Below are positions 46,314-57,898 of a stretch of 64,000 nucleotides of DNA, one piece after another. The stretch comes from Stemphylium vesicarium (Eukaryota; Ascomycota; Dothideomycetes; Pleosporales; Pleosporaceae): positions 1 to 64,000 of the forward strand of contig QXCR01000006.1 in NCBI GenBank assembly GCA_004380135.1, given 5' to 3'. A program made the position numbers and the translations under genes. The notes under the pieces were generated by a model. That model searched no databases. It saw only the letters and a list, made by a program, of their open reading frames with translations, and was not told where the DNA came from. The first letter of the stretch is position 1, and the number at the start of each line of letters is the position of its first letter.

Positions 46314-46806
46314 TTAGTGGGTGGCACCGGCAGTGGTGATGCTCTCGTCCTCCTCCTCGAACCAGTCCTCCTGGGGAAGCACCTCGTCGCCCTCGGCTTG
46401 AGCGCCCTCAACCTCGACCGACTGTGTCTCGTACGTCTTCAGCTCGTTCGCGATGTCCGTCTCCTCGGGAGAAGCGGGTGCCTTGGGGATGGCGAACTTC
46501 TTGACCTGGCCCTCGGCGTCGGAGGCCTTGACCTGCGGGACCTTGTAGTTCTTGAGCTCGCGGAGGTACATGTCCTGCACCAGATCGGCTATGGCACCAA
46601 TTGGGTCAGTATTGTCGGGGTTTCGAGCGGCTAGGATGAATCACCTGATCGGACGGCGGTGGGGGTGATGAAGGTGCGGCGGGCGACGTGGGCAGGTTGC
46701 TGCCGGGCGACGCGGACGAGCGCCTGTCGCTGCGGGCGGGTTAGTAGGTATCCAGCTTTTTCCAGCCGTGGGAGCGTACCGAGGCCCTGATGGATTGCGC
46801 GATCAT
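46314..46806 (-). CDS. ATP14: mitochondrial ATP synthase subunit H (ATP14)
   Basis: Three exons (46806-46780, 46729-46645, 46588-46314) join in phase to 128 residues, across 50-nt and 56-nt introns. The N-terminus is an Arg/Ala-rich mitochondrial presequence (QALVRVARQQPAHVARRTF). The mature part begins near DLVQDMYLRELKNYKVPQV and ends in the acidic tail typical of ATP14 (EVLPQEDWFEEEDESI). Subunit h sits in the peripheral stalk of the F1Fo ATP synthase on the matrix side of the inner membrane. The length matches the yeast protein. It is divergent from the TFIIB gene. Confidence 0.93.
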
Positions 46807-47125
46807 GATGTTGATGTGTCGGGGGTGGGGAGCTGGCAATGGGAGGAGCTACAAGGTGAAGGTCGATGTTGGGGAAAAACCGTGGACCGCAGGTTGAGCC
46901 GGTGCCGAACAGGGCTTAGCGGTGTTTTCCGCCAAGACGCGTAGTCGGCTGCCTGCGCTATGAAGCCATAGAGTTTCCTTTCTTCAGTCTCGCATCCTGT
47001 CTCAGACAACCACACTCGTTCCACCTGCGCCCGCCCTCAAAGCAGTCCTCAAGTGTCGGTCTCTCGCGAGCGCAATAGCTAGAACCCAGAATACAAGCCT
47101 TGAACCACTCACCCTTGCTGAAATC
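46807..47125. promoter_or_regulatory. divergent promoter ATP14 / TFIIB
   Basis: 319 bp between divergent start codons of two housekeeping genes. No TATA box is evident, as is common for such genes. Confidence 0.55.
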
Positions 47126-48289
47126 ATGTCGTACGCTCCCGATGGTCGCCTCCTGTCGCCTGGCGAAGTCTACGAGGCGGCGCCCGTGCAGGTCAAGGAG
47201 GAAGAGTGGCAGGAGGACCTGAATGTTGCCATGATCTGCCCCGACTGCAAAGAAAACCCTCCCAATCTCGTAGAAGAGTTCAGTGCCGGCGATACCATCT
47301 GCGGCTCTTGCGGTCGCGTACTCGCTGACCGAATCATCGACACCCGCTCGGAATGGAGAACCTTCTCCAACGACGGCAAGTGACGCCCTCTACCTGTAGC
47401 CGTGCGAAGCGCATACTGACTTTGCATCTTGCCTTCAGACCAGGGCAACGACGACCCGTCGCGTATCGGAGACGCCGCCAACCCTCTTCTACACGGCTCG
47501 CAGCTGCAGACCGAGATCGGTTTCGGTGACGGCGGCATGAGGGTGCGAGACCTTTCCAGGGCACACAACAAGAGCAATCACGACAAGGTGAACAAGGCGC
47601 TGCAGTCCGCCTATGGCCAGATCACGGCGCTTTGCGACAGCCAAAACATCAGCAGGCCGACGGCAGAGACGGCCAAGATGCTGTACAAGATGACGGACGA
47701 TGCCAAGCTGTTCAAGGGCAAGTCGCAGGATGCCATCATTGCTGGCTGCATCTTCATAGCATGCCGGAAGCACGACCAGCAGCGAAGTTTCCGTGAAATC
47801 TTCAAGATGACCAACGTCTCGAAGAAAGAGGTTGGTCGTACCTTCAAAGTCCTCGAAGCCTTCATTCAGAAGTCGCAGAACAGCGGTCCATCGGTTGCCG
47901 GCAACGGCGCCGTCATCGATACCGTCAATCTGCTCAACCAAAAGGGCGGTACGACGGCCACGAGCGCCGCCAGCCTCATGCCTCGTGCCTGTGCCAAGCT
48001 CGCTCTGGGTACTCAAGTCCAGATGGTGGCCGAGGAGTGTGCCGACCAAGTCGCCCACTACGGCGTCGCAGCGGGAAGATCGCCTCTGTCCATCGCTGGT
48101 GCTTGTCTCTACTTGGTCTCACACCTCATGGGCCAGCCCAAGTCGCCCAAGGAGATTGGACTTGCGGTCGAAGTCAGCGACGGTACCATCCGCACAGCCT
48201 ACAAACTCATGCACATGGAGCAGGACAAGCTCATCAAGCCCGAGTGGCTCGCAAAGGGTGGAGACAAGTCTAGGATTCCTGCGGCCTAA
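47126..48289 (+). CDS. sua7: transcription initiation factor IIB
   Basis: Two exons (47126-47375, 47439-48289) join to 366 residues. The zinc ribbon is complete, with Cys at 38, 41, 59 and 62 (CPDC...CGSC). It is followed by the linker RTFSNDDQGNDDPSRIGDAA and two cyclin-like repeats (DKVNKALQSAYGQITALCDS and KLALGTQVQMVAEECADQVA). TFIIB bridges TBP and RNA polymerase II at promoters in the nucleus. The single intron (47376-47438) has a GC donor (GCAAGT) and CAG acceptor. Using the nearby GT at 47381 instead would lose the frame, while the GC donor restores the conserved NDDQGNDDPS. Confidence 0.96.
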
Positions 48290-49519
48290 ACTCGTTTTTG
48301 TATAGCGAAGGTGTTCAGTGTGATTTGTTTTCCTTTTTCAAAATTCAGAAGCAATATCAATGCATAAGAGAGGGAGTTTTGTTTGCGTTTGGGACTTTGC
48401 TTTTCTCCATACCACAAATATTTTTACAATAGGTCAGATTGCAACGGCATAAGGACATGATACCCGATAGAAGGCAGGCATTGGAAAATTGAAACATGGC
48501 GTTAGATGGACGGACTGAGATCATGTGAATGTGAATTTGTTGCAGATTTAACAGGTCAACAGCAAATGTTTGAGCATCCCCACCCGGATCTTGAAAACAG
48601 TATCTGCGTATGTCGGGTGATGACTGTACTGTAGCGTGGCGCTAGACCCTTTGCTCTTACTCGTTGACCTTTCCAGGGTCCAGGTAGGTTAATTACCCTC
48701 TAGATTTATCAAAGCCGCCCTTGCACCTAAATCTCTTGCGCTGCACACGTCCACAACCACAAAATACTATATCCTCGACAAAACCCTTTCCATGGACTTT
48801 TCTGACTGTACTCATTGGCAGGGGCCTTGATCATGTGTCAGTATGCGTTATTCGATGAACTTGCCTTCCACTCTTTGGTTCAGGGCGTTGGCCCTATCCG
48901 CCGATTGGTCTCTTGCAACGACACCATTACCAGTATATCACAGTGTCAATTACAGGGTCCAGTATGAAAGGCTTTAATGGAATGTACCTGCATTAATTAC
49001 TTATGAATGGTTGCAGAAGTTTTGCCGAAACAGACCAGTCCCTCTCGACATTACTTCAGTTCCCTGAAATCGAGCCAATCGAATAGCTACAATACTATCT
49101 TCAAGTCCAAGAAGACTGATTGTGTCAATCCGTCTGGTAGGTCTCCATCCGTGCGCAATGCCGCTCATGTTACTACACTCCTTGGTCGTAATTGAGCGCC
49201 ATCACATTGGAGCAACCACATCTGGAATCTTGACCCTTAGCTTCATACACTAGTCGTTAACAACGGCTCTTCGAATCGTTGAGGATATGACGAGATACTT
49301 TGAGAAGTGCCCAGTTATCGTATCCGGAGCAGAATGTAGGTTAGCACAGTTTGTCACAGAAAAAGACGGCACGCAGGTCCCGTTAAGACTATTCAATCCC
49401 CATTCTCCGCTCTCAATCACTTCCCTCTATTCCTACCTTCCCTCGGAGTAGCACTTAAATTCCCCTTCTACCCCCATACCACCATTGCTCTCCCTCGTTA
49501 CTATCACTATCAGACCGCC
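48290..49519. other. intergenic, promoter of the Bys1-type gene
   Basis: 1.23 kb with no recognisable gene. The last 130 bp are pyrimidine-rich before the ATG at 49520. No repeat stands out. Confidence 0.5.
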
Positions 49520-51189
49520 ATGAGGGTCAATCTCGCTCTCCTCCTGGGCGTCGCCCCCCTCGCCTCGGCCACAAACATGATCAAATTCATCAACCACTGT
49601 CCTTACGACATTTGGTTCTGGACCGTCGGGCCAGCAGAGTCGAAAATCTTAGGCGCTGATCAGGATCGCAACATGGTCCCTGGTAACGGCGGTTCAGTAA
49701 TCCACAACATGGTCGACACTGAAAAGGCTGGCGGTGGCATCTCTCTCAAGATGCGCGACTATCCTTACTATCAAGTCGCTCCCGCCGGTATCATTCAGGT
49801 CGAGTATCACTATCAGCCATCGACTTCTGCCATATGGTATGATCTCAGCGCCATTGATTGCAATCACAGCGTTGGTCCAGATAGCCCTTCTCATTGTCGT
49901 AAGTTAACGCATTCTTATTTGAGAATGCATAACCTGCTGACAAAATGTGTGTACTTGTAGCGCTCATCTCCGGTGGTGTGAAGATCTACGTCCCCGTCAA
50001 GCCCGAAGGTCACTGTCCACCAGCGTACTGTTCGATGAAGGAGTGTTGGAACACGTATATGCAACAAGGAAGCTTCAAGGATGAACCGAGCTTCAGTTGC
50101 GGGGCTGGCTCTGATATCTTTGTCGAGACATGTAAGTTATGAAGAGAACTACTGAGACGTTGTTCTCAATCTGCACCATGGACTGTTCTGATGGCTAACT
50201 ACTCAGGCACCGACAACGCCGGCCAACAAACCTTCTATGGCCAAGGTCTCAACAGTCCAAGACTCGTCTCACCACCTGCTCCTGTTATCGTTCATGAGCT
50301 AGTTCATGAACAGCCTGCTCCGCCACCATCTCTGCCACCAACCCCGCCACCATCTCAAATCTTTCCGGCTTCTCCAAATGGCGAATGTAAGTTCCATCTC
50401 TTCCTTTTCATCTCCCCATCCCATTGCAATCCAACCCACTAACGAAACCCCCCTTCCATAGGCGGCGCAGAAAAAGGCTATACTTGCTCCGGCTCAGTCC
50501 ACGGCATGTGCTGCAGCCAATGGGGCTTCTGCGGCAACACACTCGACCACTGTCTCCCCAACTGCAACCGCGCTTTTGGCCACTGCCTCCTAGAGGATGG
50601 AGGAAACAACAGCACCGACGTCTCAGGCACTAGTCCAGCTGCTACCACTACTGCCACCGCTACCGATACCGCTACTGTGACCAAGAGTGTAACGCGCACC
50701 CATACTTCAACAAAGGCGCAACCAGGGGCTCTCGAAACTGTTACTATGTGGCTCGGTCATACGGTTCACGGGTCGTGTTCGCCGGCCCCAAGGCCGTTCA
50801 GCACTGTCATCTCACCCGCTGCTCCAAATGCTACTGCTACTGTAACCAAGAGCGTAATACTTACCCATACTTCGATAGAGAGGCACCTCTATACAACTGC
50901 ATCCCTTACCAGGACGATCGAGCGTACGGTTTATCCAGCGTGGTGCCCGGCGGTGGCGCTTGAGGGGACTGTTCCGACAGTTACTGTGTCGTCCAATCAT
51001 ACCGTTTACGAGTCGTGTCGGCCATCTGCCACTAGTGTCCAAGACATTAGGCCCGCTGTTACGCCAACTCCTACTGTGACTGAGACTAGGGTTCTGACCA
51101 AGACGCATCTTAGTACTGCCGCGGTACTTACTAAGACGTTGCAACGCACCATTTATCAGTCGTGTCGGCCGAAGGCGTTTGAGGCGTAG
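49520..51189 (+). CDS. secreted Bys1-domain protein fused to a chitin-binding (CBM18) domain
   Basis: Four exons (49520-49898, 49961-50131, 50207-50386, 50462-51189) join in phase to 485 residues. Residues 1-17 are a signal peptide. A Bys1/thaumatin-like domain follows (NMIKFINHCPYDIWFWTVGP ... IIQVEYHYQPSTSAIWYDLS) up to about residue 185. A Pro-rich linker leads to a hevein-type chitin-binding module at about 244-285 (CGAEKGYTCSG, MCCSQWGFCG, HCLPNC). The rest is Thr/Val-rich with degenerate repeats, each ending in a C-x-P motif (HGSCSP, PAWCP, YESCRP, YQSCRP). I infer an extracellular, chitin-binding surface or effector-type protein. Introns 1-3 fall at or near module borders. Confidence 0.88.
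50662..51174 (+). repeat. degenerate Thr-rich repeat with C-x-P ends
   Basis: Four imperfect units of about 25-40 residues share the plan TVTKS/TVTET, then THTS/THLST, then TVY or TIY-x-x-C-x-P. They are diverged at the DNA level and visible mainly in translation. They may be O-glycosylated stalk units with one Cys each. Confidence 0.6.
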
Positions 51190-51548
51190 GCAGTATATAC
51201 CGTTGAGATGTGTACTCGGTGTTCTTCAAGGAGGGGAGAGAGTGTTGGTGGGAAGGGGAAGAGATGAGACTCTTTGATGCTTTTCGGGGTTCTCTTTTGA
51301 GGATGATGGAAGGGGAATTGAGAGAGAACGATAGAACACTGGGTCATGGAACACAGATGGAGGTGAAAACGTCAGGGTGAATTAGATGCATTTTCACTCA
51401 AGGGTAGGGGATATCTTTTAATACTGGATACGTACATCCAATGTAATGCTTAATAGTCTAATCGTGACAACATGTGATATTATCAAAAACCCAGCCGTAC
51501 GCCTTCTAACATGCAAAACTCCAACACCTCCATTCCTCTCGGTCAATC
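51190..51548. other. intergenic between convergent genes
   Basis: 359 bp holding the 3' UTRs of two convergent genes. Nothing else is recognised. Confidence 0.5.
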
Positions 51549-52653
51549 TCAGCACTCCAACATGCGTCTCCTCACCCACTCGCCAAACCCGCCTTCAGCA
51601 ACACTCTTACTAATTGCAACCCAAAAAGCCTGCTTCTCGCTCACGGGTCTTGCACATCGCTCAACCAGCGCCTTGACCTTGACATCTCTCAGCCCCTTGA
51701 TCGCCATAACCTGTTCCACCCACTCCAAATCCATGCCACCGAAATCGCCATTACCGCCAAGCCACTCGTTCTTCATGCGGAGCATGGTATCAAAGTCAGA
51801 CGGAGTAATGGGCGTGATAGAGTCCCAGCCGTGATCAGGCTTGCCAGCGATGATCTGGAGTTGCAAGGTGCTCAGCTGTAGGCTTCCTTCTCCGCCTTCT
51901 TCAGCTAAAGTGTTGGTGTCGCTTTCACCGGAGAGATAGGCGCATAGGCCTTGCCACTCTGCTCGGTCAAACTCCTTGGCATATGGGAGTGCCTTCTTTG
52001 TCAGACTCAGGTGTCTGATTGAGGCTCGGCTTCGTGGTGTCAGGTCGGAGAGGAAGGGGACGATGGCTTCGACGCTCATGTGGAAGCTGAATGTGTATGC
52101 GGAGTAGAGGATTTTGCTCGCTTCGGCATGTATTTGGGTGTTTATGGAAAGGAGAGAAGGGACTGTATGGCGGAGGTGTGCGGTGTAGGGCGAAAGGAGG
52201 ACGCGGTAGGTTGTCGGCGTTGTGGTCGTGAGGAAGGGACCTTGTAGATGTATGTCAGCAGACGTCTCTTTGTACAGCTAGATAGTTTTGAGCGCATCGG
52301 TTTGAAGTAGTCTGTTTCAGACTCCCACGACATGTTCTGATAGCTTTTGGAGGGAAGATAAACTCACCAGTCCTAACTTGATATGTACTCCTCCTTCGCC
52401 ATGTCTTCGAGCCCTGTCCACCCAGCCATGGATCGATTGTCCGTACGCTTAGAGTAAACGGATCGTCGTTCGTATCCTCCGAGTAGTAGGTGTGGAAGTC
52501 TGGAACCAGGTTCGCAACCGATGTTCCGTTTCCAGTAGAGGGCGTGGTTGAGGGCATCAGAAGGTATTCGTAGATCATAAGGCGGATCTCGAAAGGCAAA
52601 CGTAACAGTGGTGAGGCCAAAAGGCCATCAGACACGGAGATTGTCCGATTCAT
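51549..52653 (-). CDS. F-box-like / fungal DUF domain protein
   Basis: Two exons (52653-52368, 52240-51549) join in phase to 325 residues across a 127-nt intron. The N-terminus has the short motif LLRLPFEIRLMIYEYLL, typical of fungal F-box-like proteins and related domains of unknown function. After the junction comes TYRVLLSPYTAHLRHTVPSL and SINTQIHAEASKILYSAYTF, the usual second half of this domain. A C-terminal region with Leu-rich and acidic segments follows (LQLSTLQLQIIAG). F-box proteins recruit SCF ubiquitin-ligase targets, but proteins of this fungal type are mostly uncharacterised, so the role is not assigned. The first in-frame ATG at 52653 was taken. Confidence 0.8.
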
Positions 52654-54429
52654 GACGAAAGATTGTCTGGGGTTAGAAGCCTGGCACAACAAGAAGATCG
52701 AAGAGTGCTGAACGTTGCAAAGAGAATCGGATCACGTCTGTTTGATGTGAAATGCTCTCTCGAAAAGCAAAGCTGTTGGCGTTCTTCAGATCCTTTCGTC
52801 ATTCAATCAACTGGCGTGTTGCTTCAGCTGACTGTACGTGGCTTCAGTACTTCTCAGCTCTTGGAAAGCAACGCCAATCACGTAAGAGGTGCTGCACAAG
52901 TACTCAACCAGCACAAAGAAAAATAAAATATACAGAGAAAAGGCGCGCAGAGCGAGCGCGACGTGATTTTACCTATTAGTTCCACCAACCATCAAGGTAT
53001 CGCGCAATTCCCTTATCAAGAACGGCATCTTATTGCTGAAAAATAAATTCCGGCAGCACCATGATGACCAGGGTGCATGGCCGAGGTCGCTTTACTACAG
53101 ATAGTATAGAGCGTTCATAATCTAAACTAGATGTGGGATAGGCGTGGATCGTGAGCTGCAGTAGTTTGCCGATAGACGGTTGGAGTGGGGCGAGACCGTT
53201 ATCGATAGTGGTGGGCGGTGAGAAAAATGTCGGTGGTGATGTGGTACCACGAGCAGCAATGTCTATATTATCGCAGTTAATATTCAGGTCTTGGATCCTT
53301 CGTTTGGTTTCTGACACATGAGACTTGTCGGATTGCGCGCGGAGCCTCCATGTTCAGGCCAGCACCAGCGCTGTCTTGCCAGTCTTGTTCCAAGATGATT
53401 CTTTGAGGCCTCGCCTCGATGACGAAATAACAGCTGTCCAAACAAGGCAACTATCGGATGAGGTGCTGATAACATGAGAATGATGCCGGATGTACGCCGA
53501 GTCAATCGCGATTGCGTGCATGTCTTCTATCGGCCCTTTCGTTTGAAACTCGGAACACATGCCCTGGTCTGCTTGCATGTGTCATAGCGCACTCATGGCG
53601 AGAATGGCCGGAAGGTTGAGGAGCAGTCCTTTCAACGTGGCCAAATTGATTTCACGGCAGTTTTGTGGAATACTGAGTAGTCGAGAGAGTTAGGAAGTGC
53701 GAATAATAAAGGGAAGCGAGATCGTCGCCATCTCCACCCGAACTGGTACGTACCTGCATCTCTAGACCCTCTGCCAAGCCCGAAACGTCATCGCAACGAG
53801 AGGAGGGAAGGTGGCCTCAGGCATGACCGGGTGTGCATGATTATCCCGAAAGCCCGAGAAGCGACAACTTTCACCCATTGGCATTTCAAAACTTGCCTCG
53901 CAGAAAGATAAAAAACAGATATGTGCCATGTTCAATGATATGCATTGCTCAGCTGTAGCAGCTCCGTTCCAACTCCGTTGAGCCATCTTGATCGCAAGCG
54001 CTGCTCTTTGCCCCCAAACCGTTAGCTATACCCTAATACAATTTCCTCTCGAAGTGCCAGAGAAGAAAACTCGAGTACAAGCAAAACCACGCAAAACAAA
54101 CATCTTTTTGAGTTTAACCCTCCCTTGCGGATATAAACGCCTCGCGACTGAGCACGTAAACTTAACCAATTGACCGGTAAAAAGAGAGGATGCAAGAGGA
54201 GAGGAACAAGAGAGAGAAGAAAAGGAGATTGTCATAATACAAAATCTGAGGCCCTATCAAGCGTATCAAAGAATCATGCTTTTTCGTGCCGTCAGTCAAG
54301 TCAAAGCAAACGCGAAAAAAGAGAAGTTGGTTCCTTGCCATACCCATTCGTCATCATGATAGGACTTAACCACGTCCTCTTTAATCACGCGTCCAATTCT
54401 CCCAATTACGATTATCCGAGAGACAGGCT
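52654..54429. other. 1.8-kb intergenic stretch
   Basis: No recognisable gene. The left end is the promoter of the F-box-like gene. The right 300-400 bp, A-rich with GA-rich runs (54180-54230), are probably the DEF1 3' UTR. Short minus-strand frames at 53030-53578 lack support. Confidence 0.5.
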
Positions 54430-57400
54430 CTAGTTGTGCCCGTAGTTTCCGCCCCAACCTCCGCGGTTGTAGCTGCCACCACCGTACCCTCCGAATCCGC
54501 CGTAGTTGCCGTAGCCGCTCTGTTGGTGGCTTCCAGAGTTCTGGTGACCTAGACCGCCGAGGCCACCGTATCCGCTGTTACCAAGGTGGCTTGGGTAGCC
54601 ACCATAGCCTTGCTGAGAGTGTTGAGGTCCTCCTTGCCCAGGAGTGCTCTGGTTAGCCGAGCCTGGACGACCAGGCTGAGCACCAAGAGCAGAGGGGCTT
54701 GGTCCTCCACTCTTGTAGTCACTGGAAGGCTTCAGGGCATCATCACCAAGGCCTTGTCCTCCCTGCTGGCCGTAAGAGCTCTGGTGGAAGTTTCCTGGAC
54801 GAGAGAAAGTATCGGGGATAGCACCGAAACCAGCAGATCCAGCAGTTGCGCTAGGGTTCTGAGATGCTGCCGAGGCCGAACGGCCGTAGTCACCAAAACC
54901 TCCAGCCATGGCGCTGCCACGGTCATGCAGAGAAGACGCACCGAAGCCTCCAGCGTTGGCTGGGGAAGATGAGTGTTGGTCGAACGAAGCTTGAGGGGAC
55001 ATGCCGTAGTGATGGGGCTGGCCATACATGCCCTTTCCGAACGACCCGTAGCCGGCTGCTCCTTGTCCATAGCCTCCGAACTGGTTCATGTAGTTGGCAT
55101 AGTATGGGCTACCGTAGTAGGGGTGGTTGTATGGGTAACCGGCGCCGTGTCCGTGCTGCGCATGCTGGCCTTGTGCACTGTGTCCTTGGCCAGCCATAGC
55201 TGCTGGGTTAGGGGTGTTGTGGCCGCTGTTTTGAGCATCGCCGTATCGGCTCTGTGACTAGAGTGTTTGTTAGTACATCACAAAACAGGGTCATGGAATT
55301 CTAGCTCAGCTGCTGTGTCCTTACTCGGCCCGCATCTTTTGTCATTTCCGCCCAGAGCACCTCGTTTTCGCGAGATGCTTCAAGATGGTCGGCATGACGA
55401 TCGGCCGCGAGTTTGGCAAGCTCACTCTGAGGTCGAAGAGGTTCACTTACCTGTTGCATCTGACCCTGAGCATAAGTCGAGTCGGTGGGTCCAGAGCCGA
55501 ATGCACTGCCAGTACGTTGTTGCGCAGAGCCAGCCTCTTGCTGGGTTTGTGCGATCGGCTGGCCGTAACTACCATAGTAGTTTTGGTACTGCGCACGTTG
55601 CTCGGCGGTGAGATAAGAGGGGTAGTTGTCTGGGGCAGACGAGAAAGCACCTGGCTGAGATGGTGCTTGGCTTTGCTGAGCAGCATAGTCGTAGGCGTGG
55701 CTCTGCGACTGGTTCGACTGGGGGATTTGTTGGCCGAATGGATCATATGGCTTTTGGGGTGGGGCCGAGGCCTCTGACTGGATGCCTGGCTGACCATATC
55801 TAGCAAACTGGTTGTAAGGTTGGTTTGACTGAGATCCTTGAGGCTGCATAGCGTGGGAGAGCGGGTTCGATGGCGATTGCTGTAGAGGCGGCTGGTGTTG
55901 AGGAGCGGGGGGTAGTCCTGGGGCCGGCTTTGGCGTAGGAAGGGCTTCCTGTGGCTGCGCCTCCGCTTGTGGAGGTGCCTGACGGGGAGCTGGGGGGAGC
56001 GAGGCCCTGGGCTGAGCAACAGGCGAGTGCTGCGGTGGTTGAGTCCTAGTCTCGGCTTCTTCCCTATCCTCATCGACGTCTGGGTCTGATCCATCGCCCA
56101 AGCCCATGCTGCCGAACTGGACTGCGGCCCTGTCCACAGCGTGGTTTCCAGGCATAACTACTGCTTCTTGTTGCTCCACCAATCTCCTCTGGTAGCTTGC
56201 ACTTCGGTGCGGGGTTCCTGTGGTCGCCTTCAATGCGGTCGTCTGGAAACCTCCGATAGCGGGGCGGCCGATGGGGGCCTGTGTTGGTCCATTTAGGGGG
56301 GTCGCAACAGCACTTCCAATATCCTTCGAGCTTGCGACAGTGCTGAAAGCTGTCTCTGTAGGGGGAGGGTGCGATTCGTCGGGCAGATGCTCGACATTCT
56401 CCTGTGTGAGCTGGTCTCCTGAAGGTGTCAAGGTAACATCTGGAGTGGCCACTTCGGTGCCCTTCTCTGGCGTTTTCTTGGGTGTATCATTTGGAACAGC
56501 AGGAGGCGTCTCGACGGCCTTTTCTGCGACTGGGGGTGTGGGTACTTCTTCTGCCGGCACAGGTGGCTCTTGGGGAACATCGTTCGCCGGCGTCCCGTCG
56601 GGTACTTGCGAAGGCGTTTCCGGAGCAGCGGCGGGTGCAGGCTTCGGGGCTGCTTTGGGTACTGCGGGCGCGGGCGCGGGCTTGGGCGCTGCGAACATAC
56701 TAGCCCACGTCTTCTTCGCGGCAGTCATGGTAGCCTCGACGGCAGGCTTTATGGCTTCTGGGGTCGATTCGGGCGCCTGCGCGGTCGTTTCGTCGTGCTT
56801 GGCCTCGTCGGGCTCTTCTGCGACGGCGGGTGTATCCCATGCAGAGGACTCGGTCGTTGGGACTGATCCAGCAGTCGTACGAGGTCCAGCGGCGGCCCCT
56901 CCACGACCGCCGCGAATGCCACCGCGACCACGATCAGTGCCTCGTCCACCACGGCCTCCGCGACCGCTATCGACACCACGGCGGGCTCCGTCAGGTCGGC
57001 CACGCAGACTGGAGGTGCCATCAGTTGGGATGATGTTCTCTTTGGCCTTGGAGCGGGACCTGTCCTTTGCCTTCTTTGGGACTTCTGAGAATTGAGAGAC
57101 GGCGCCTGTGACATGTCAGTGGACTGCTAGTGTTTGGCGTACAGACTGCTATGGGCAAGCGCAGTGCAGGGGCTCGGGACGTCTCACCCTCGCTGATCTT
57201 CTCGATGGTGGTTTGCAGGTCCCCGTCAGATTCTTCGATTGCGAGCACCAGGTCGGCGTCGGTCCACTCTGGGAATAGTTCCTTCAATAACGGTAGCTGT
57301 GACTGGTAGCGTTTCTTCAGCTCTCCGAGTTCGCCTTGGTCTGCCGATGTGTCAATGGTTGAGGACGCGCTGTCGCCGTTTGTTTTCCTTGGGCCTCGAG

Positions 57401-57470
57401 AGCCGTATGATGCCCTGCCGCCGCGGGCAGAGCTCCTGCCTCGCGCAGGCCGAGATGGTGCTTCAGACAT
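54430..57470 (-). CDS. def1: RNA polymerase II degradation factor DEF1
   Basis: Three exons (57470-57188, 57105-55325, 55257-54430) join in phase to 963 residues. A CUE domain lies near residues 50-95 (LPLLKELFPEWTDADLVLAI), preceded by Arg/Gly/Ser-rich sequence. RGG-like repeats follow, then long Pro/Gln/Ser-rich tracts and a Gly/Tyr/Gln-rich C-terminus (NYGGFGGYGGGSYNRGGWGG). DEF1 helps ubiquitinate and remove stalled RNA polymerase II; in yeast it is processed and moves to the nucleus. A second GTAAGT donor at 55450, sharing the 55258 acceptor, would drop 42 codons in frame. The longer exon is preferred because it leaves a normal 67-nt intron and the extra residues look like a real helix. 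Confidence 0.88.
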
Positions 57471-57898
57471 TGAATCTGTGTGATGTGTGGGCAAGCCGCT
57501 AGGGACTTTTGTGCTTGTGTATATGGGCGGGTTTGGTGGACGTGCGAGGTGATGATGTAGAGGGAGGTAAAGTTGGGGAAAGCTAGAGGGCAAGCGACCA
57601 AATCGGCTTGGCACTAGGGGATCCAATGGCGCAGGACGCGGCAGTGTCGCGTGGGTTGGGGCTTGAGTGGGCTGTGTGGTATGCAGAGGTGAGGGGAGTG
57701 CTGAGCAGCGTACCATGTACGAATAGCTTAGGCGTATGGCGAGTGGCCTGCCGTGCTGCGCGCGTCTAGGCTGTCACGTGCGTTGCGAGGCGGCCGCTTC
57801 CCGCACGCCATGGGTGGCTGGCCCACCTCTCTCGTCATCGCCTCACTCCACCACTCGCCCAGGCACCGCGACACCGCGACACACGACAAGACGCACAA
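57471..57898. promoter_or_regulatory. divergent promoter DEF1 / unknown 431-residue protein
   Basis: 428 bp separate the two divergent starts. Repeats of CACGACAAG/CGCGACAC-like words occur just before the ATG at 57899. No TATA box is evident. Confidence 0.45.

Noticed and set aside
56220..57095. 291-codon plus-strand frame
   Set aside because: It is the complement of the Pro/Ala/Thr-rich part of DEF1, with repetitive Gly/Ala/Val composition and no domain.
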